Program-made: the position numbers and the translations under genes
Assembly (NCBI GenBank): GCA_031267155.1
Contig: JAIRZR010000294.1
Coordinates: forward strand, 1 to 15,802
DNA: 15,802 bases
Origin: Prevotellaceae bacterium
GTDB lineage: Bacteria > Bacteroidota > Bacteroidia > Bacteroidales > UBA932
Direction: 5' to 3'
Notes under the pieces: generated by a model
The model's database searches: none
Told to the model about the DNA's origin: nothing
What the model saw: the letters and a program-made list of their open reading frames with translations, nothing else
Part shown: piece by piece, positions 12,903-15,802 of the stretch
How positions within the stretch are numbered: the stretch's first letter is position 1
Layout of the letters: each line of letters starts with the position of its first letter

Positions 12903-15686
12903 TTAAAACTTATATCTGATTCCTGCCAGCAGGTTCCGGCCATAATGGTCACGCCTCACCGTTGTCCCGCCACCGTAGTTTTCGTAATCGTGGATGCGGC
13001 TGTTGGACGGATTGTCCTTTTTGAGATAGTGCACCATGGGCGTATTCAAAAGGTTGCTTGCCTTGACGAACAGGCTGAAGCCGGCTTTGATTTTTTTCTC
13101 GATCGAGGCGTCCAGCTGGAAATATCCGCCCTGCCATATATCGTTGTCGAAATATCGCGAAACGGCATATATCCGCTCGCCGGTGTACGAGAAGGCGAGC
13201 TGCCCGTCCCATCCGTTTTTTGCATCCTTGTACAGCAGCGAAAGGTTTGCGACATGCCGTGCCTGTCCGTTCAGCGGACGTGTCTGGATTACGTTTCCGA
13301 CCAGAACCTTTTCGGAGGAAGACGGGTCGGGATTGTCGTAATTGAGGAGCTTGGTGGTACTTATCTCCGAATGGGTGAACGTGTAGTTGCCCTTGATGCC
13401 GAAGGAATGGAAATATTTGATGAAGTCGATTTCCATACCGTAATTTGACGCGTCGCCAAAATTGACCGGCATGTAAAATGTTCCCTGACCCTGAGTTATC
13501 ATGCCGTATTCGATCGGGTTTTCCAGCTTTTTGTAGAAAAGCCCCAGCATGAACTGTTCCGAAGGGCGGGGAAAATACTCGTATCTTACATCGACGCTGT
13601 GCGCCACGGTATGCAGCAGTTCGGGATTTCCCATTTCGGTGTAATCTTCGTTGATAATACGGTATGGAACGATCTCGAAAAAGCCCGGACGGTTGATTGA
13701 CTTGTAGTATGATGCCCTGATATTGCTGTTTTTCCAGGGGGAATATTTCAGATGCAGAACGGGCAGACAGTCGGTGTAAATCTGGCTTCCCTCATTTTTT
13801 ACCCCTTCGACGGGATATTTCAGTTTATACCCCTGATCGGTGTTTTCCATGCGCAGGCCCGTTATGATCTGCAAATTGCCGGTTTCCGCCTTAATCTGGA
13901 CATATCCGGCGGCGATTTTTTCCGATGCATCGTAGTTCAGCGGGTTGCCGACCGCGCCGAAGGGCGTGAAAACGGTGAAGCGGATTTCGCTGTAATCGTT
14001 CCAGTCGACGCCCTCGATCAGGTTGTTGCGCATTCCCTCCTCCTTCGATTCGTCGTAGGGTCTGAAATCGTATTGGTTGAAGAAACTTGTACGCTGCTTG
14101 TCGCGATAAAATCCGCCGGCGGAGAGGTACATCCCGATTTTTCCTTTCGGGAAACGGTAAAGCAGATTGAGGTATGCCGCCCTGTCCGTGTCGGTATTGT
14201 GTTCCCAGCGGCGGTCGGCGCCTCCGAGAGTTACGACGGACACGGGATTCGGGTTTCCGTTGCGGACGGAGCTTACCGTATGCACGAAAGTATTGTCCGG
14301 CGTTTCGTTGAACGCTCCGGAATATACCGCTGACCAGTCGATTTTGAGCGCGTCCGAAAGGAAATGATGGCTTCCCTTGAGCGTGGAATTGAATATCTGC
14401 TGGCGGTTCACCCGGAAACGCGTATCGTAGCTCAGGTTCCAGTCTCCCTGTTCGGGACTGTATCCGATGTTCAGGTCGATTCTGGCGTTATCCCTCAGCT
14501 GGATGCTGCCGAAGTCCATGTATGCGTTGTACCATTGCACTTTGTGCGCGGGCGAAAAAAGGAAGTCAAGCTTGGCATGAAGCCCGCTGCGAGTCTGGCG
14601 TTCGGAATAGCTGCGGTCGTTCCTGTCGGTCAGTACCGGCAGGTTCGAAGCATCGCTCGTTGCGGTCGTAACCCCGTAGAAAACACAGTCGCTTCCGCGA
14701 TAGCTGTTCTGATAGCTTCCGGCAAGCATGATTCCCAGCCGGTTTCCCATCAGTCTGTCGCCGTACGAAAATCCTCCGAAAAGGTTTGCGGGAGCTTTTC
14801 CCGTTTCAAGCCGCATCAGTTTCCCGTCGAAGTCGCGCGGCTTTGCAGGATAGCTTTCGCCGTAGATTTCGTAGGGCGATTTTGCGGCAGCCGCCTTTGC
14901 ATCGAAGGAATAAAAATCGCGGGACATGAACAGGGTATTGTATCCTGTTGACAGATACGCGGTAATCTGGCGGTTCTGCGGAGCGTCCTTCATGACCAGA
15001 TTGACAGCTCCGCCAACAGCGTCGCCTTCCATTTCGGCAGTCGCGGCTTTGGTTACTTCCAGACGCTCCAGCAGTTCGGAAGGAAAAATGTCAAGGGGAA
15101 CAAAGCGGTTTTTGTTGTCCGGACCGGGTATCTTTACTCCGTTGACCAAGGTGTAGTTATACCGCTTGTCCATCCCCCGCAGGATGGCGTACTGGCCGTC
15201 GCCGCTGCTGCTGCGCTCAACCGTGACGCCCGAAACACGCTGTATCACGTTTGCAACGGTCATGTCGGGCGATATTTCAATTGCCTTTGCGCTTACAATG
15301 TTCATGACGCTCGCGGACAGTTTTTCGATGCTGCGCACTCCCGCCTCCGTATCGTTCGCCGCATTAGCATAAACGACAACTTCGTCTATTTCACTGTAAA
15401 CGGGTTCGAGCAGAATTGTCAGTTCGCCCCCGGCGCTGCTGACTGCATATTCTGCCGTCCTGTAACCGAGATAGCTGCAAACCAGTGTGCAGGAAGCCGA
15501 AATGACTTCAATCGAGAAACTGCCGTCCAAACCGCTTACAGCTCCTTTCGCCGGTTCGCCCTTCAAAACGACGGTCGCGCCGATTAACTCCTCGCCCGTT
15601 TCGGAATCCCTGACAACTCCCCTCACGGGCATCGCCGGCAATATGCCGGTGGACAAAAGCAAAATGACAAGTAAAACATATTTCAT
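12903..15686 (-). CDS. TonB-dependent receptor with CarboxypepD_reg-like domain
   Basis: A 927-residue outer-membrane receptor. After a signal peptide (cleavage near LPA18|M) comes a CarboxypepD_reg-like domain at about 20-95 (GVVRDSETGEELIGATV and GLDGSFSIEV). A TonB box-like EIDEVVV follows at 99-105, then the plug at about 125-240 with LRGMDKRYNYTLVNGVKIPG, PLDIFPSELLERLEV and GDAVGGAVNLVMK. The rest is barrel, ending in the terminal Phe (GIRYKF) expected for BAM recognition. The R-Y-N-x-x-L-V-N-G and G-D-A-V-G-G-x-V-N-L motifs resemble the TIGR01782 (TonB-Xanth-Caul) kind of receptor rather than SusC. No SusD, enzyme or riboswitch lies next to it, so the substrate cannot be inferred. It has its own -7 box upstream and faces the AT-rich module tail to tail. 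Confidence 0.9.
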   Translation of the reverse strand: MKYVLLVILLLSTGILPAMPVRGVVRDSETGEELIGATVVLKGEPAKGAVSGLDGSFSIEVISASCTLVCSYLGYRTAEYAVSSAGGELTILLEPVYSEIDEVVVYANAANDTEAGVRSIEKLSASVMNIVSAKAIEISPDMTVANVIQRVSGVTVERSSSGDGQYAILRGMDKRYNYTLVNGVKIPGPDNKNRFVPLDIFPSELLERLEVTKAATAEMEGDAVGGAVNLVMKDAPQNRQITAYLSTGYNTLFMSRDFYSFDAKAAAAKSPYEIYGESYPAKPRDFDGKLMRLETGKAPANLFGGFSYGDRLMGNRLGIMLAGSYQNSYRGSDCVFYGVTTATSDASNLPVLTDRNDRSYSERQTRSGLHAKLDFLFSPAHKVQWYNAYMDFGSIQLRDNARIDLNIGYSPEQGDWNLSYDTRFRVNRQQIFNSTLKGSHHFLSDALKIDWSAVYSGAFNETPDNTFVHTVSSVRNGNPNPVSVVTLGGADRRWEHNTDTDRAAYLNLLYRFPKGKIGMYLSAGGFYRDKQRTSFFNQYDFRPYDESKEEGMRNNLIEGVDWNDYSEIRFTVFTPFGAVGNPLNYDASEKIAAGYVQIKAETGNLQIITGLRMENTDQGYKLKYPVEGVKNEGSQIYTDCLPVLHLKYSPWKNSNIRASYYKSINRPGFFEIVPYRIINEDYTEMGNPELLHTVAHSVDVRYEYFPRPSEQFMLGLFYKKLENPIEYGMITQGQGTFYMPVNFGDASNYGMEIDFIKYFHSFGIKGNYTFTHSEISTTKLLNYDNPDPSSSEKVLVGNVIQTRPLNGQARHVANLSLLYKDAKNGWDGQLAFSYTGERIYAVSRYFDNDIWQGGYFQLDASIEKKIKAGFSLFVKASNLLNTPMVHYLKKDNPSNSRIHDYENYGGGTTVRRDHYGRNLLAGIRYKF

Positions 15687-15715
15687 ATATATTTATTTTT
15701 CTATAAATCCGGCAG

Positions 15716-15723
15716 CAAAGGTA
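15716..15723 (-). promoter_or_regulatory. Bacteroidetes -7 box for the TonB receptor gene
   Basis: The minus-strand TACCTTTG fits TAnnTTTG exactly and matches the btuB box base for base. It lies about 30 bases before the start codon, giving a short leader. The -33 region is T-rich without an exact TTTG. Beyond it, to the right edge, I see no gene. Confidence 0.6.
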
Positions 15724-15802
15724 TGGGACAGATTTTAAGAAAATGTTTCAGTATTATTACGAAAAAAATAAATAATACAATGGGCAGACTTTCAAGAGTT
15801 AA

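Noticed and set aside
13752..14333. Plus-strand frame of 193 residues within the receptor gene
   Set aside because: It is antisense to the barrel region of the TonB receptor, which has continuous family motifs and a proper C-terminal Phe.

Overview
The window reads as chromosomal DNA from a Bacteroidota bacterium, most likely order Bacteroidales. Several start sites are preceded by a Bacteroidetes-type -7 box (TAnnTTTG) instead of a sigma70 box. There are two TonB-dependent receptors, one with the CarboxypepD_reg-like N-terminal domain typical of this phylum, two lipoprotein-type secreted sugar proteins, and a SufE/DUF59 iron-sulfur pair. No rRNA, tRNA, CRISPR array or intact insertion sequence was seen.

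Layout. (1) 1-625: the 5' end of a minus-strand gene resembling the DUF6261 family, and upstream of it an array of six 42-bp repeats (331-574). Each repeat can form two alternating hairpins. (2) 626-3626, minus strand: a two-gene unit encoding a GH127/DUF1680-type beta-L-arabinofuranosidase-like lipoprotein, then an SMP-30/gluconolactonase-like beta-propeller lipoprotein. (3) 3685-6095: back-to-back promoters, then a cobalamin riboswitch and a single btuB-like vitamin B12 receptor gene on the plus strand. (4) 6143-9171, minus strand: a tightly packed operon in the order sufE, DUF59/sufT-like, a secreted protein with two near-identical thioredoxin modules, and pmbA/tldE-like. Its junctions include 8-nt and 4-nt overlaps. 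(5) 9172-9794: a gene-poor stretch with a terminator-like hairpin, a frameshifted coding remnant and a clear promoter. (6) 9795-12794, plus strand: three overlapping, AT-rich genes encoding a cytosolic GAF-GAF histidine kinase, a stand-alone receiver protein, and a two-helix membrane protein with a long coiled coil and an unrecognised C-terminal domain. (7) 12903-15686, minus strand: a 927-residue TonB-dependent receptor without a SusD partner in view.

The stretch most likely to be undescribed is the three-gene module at 9795-12794. It has its own promoter, runs opposite to its neighbours on both sides, is much more AT-rich than they are, and sits next to a decayed coding remnant. Its layout (kinase, lone receiver, candidate membrane effector, translationally coupled) resembles two-component-based phage-defence systems such as Detocs. 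However, the third protein has no receiver domain, so membership is a hypothesis. The second notable item is the 42-bp two-hairpin repeat array, whose stems change in a compensatory way, suggesting that the folded structure is what is maintained.
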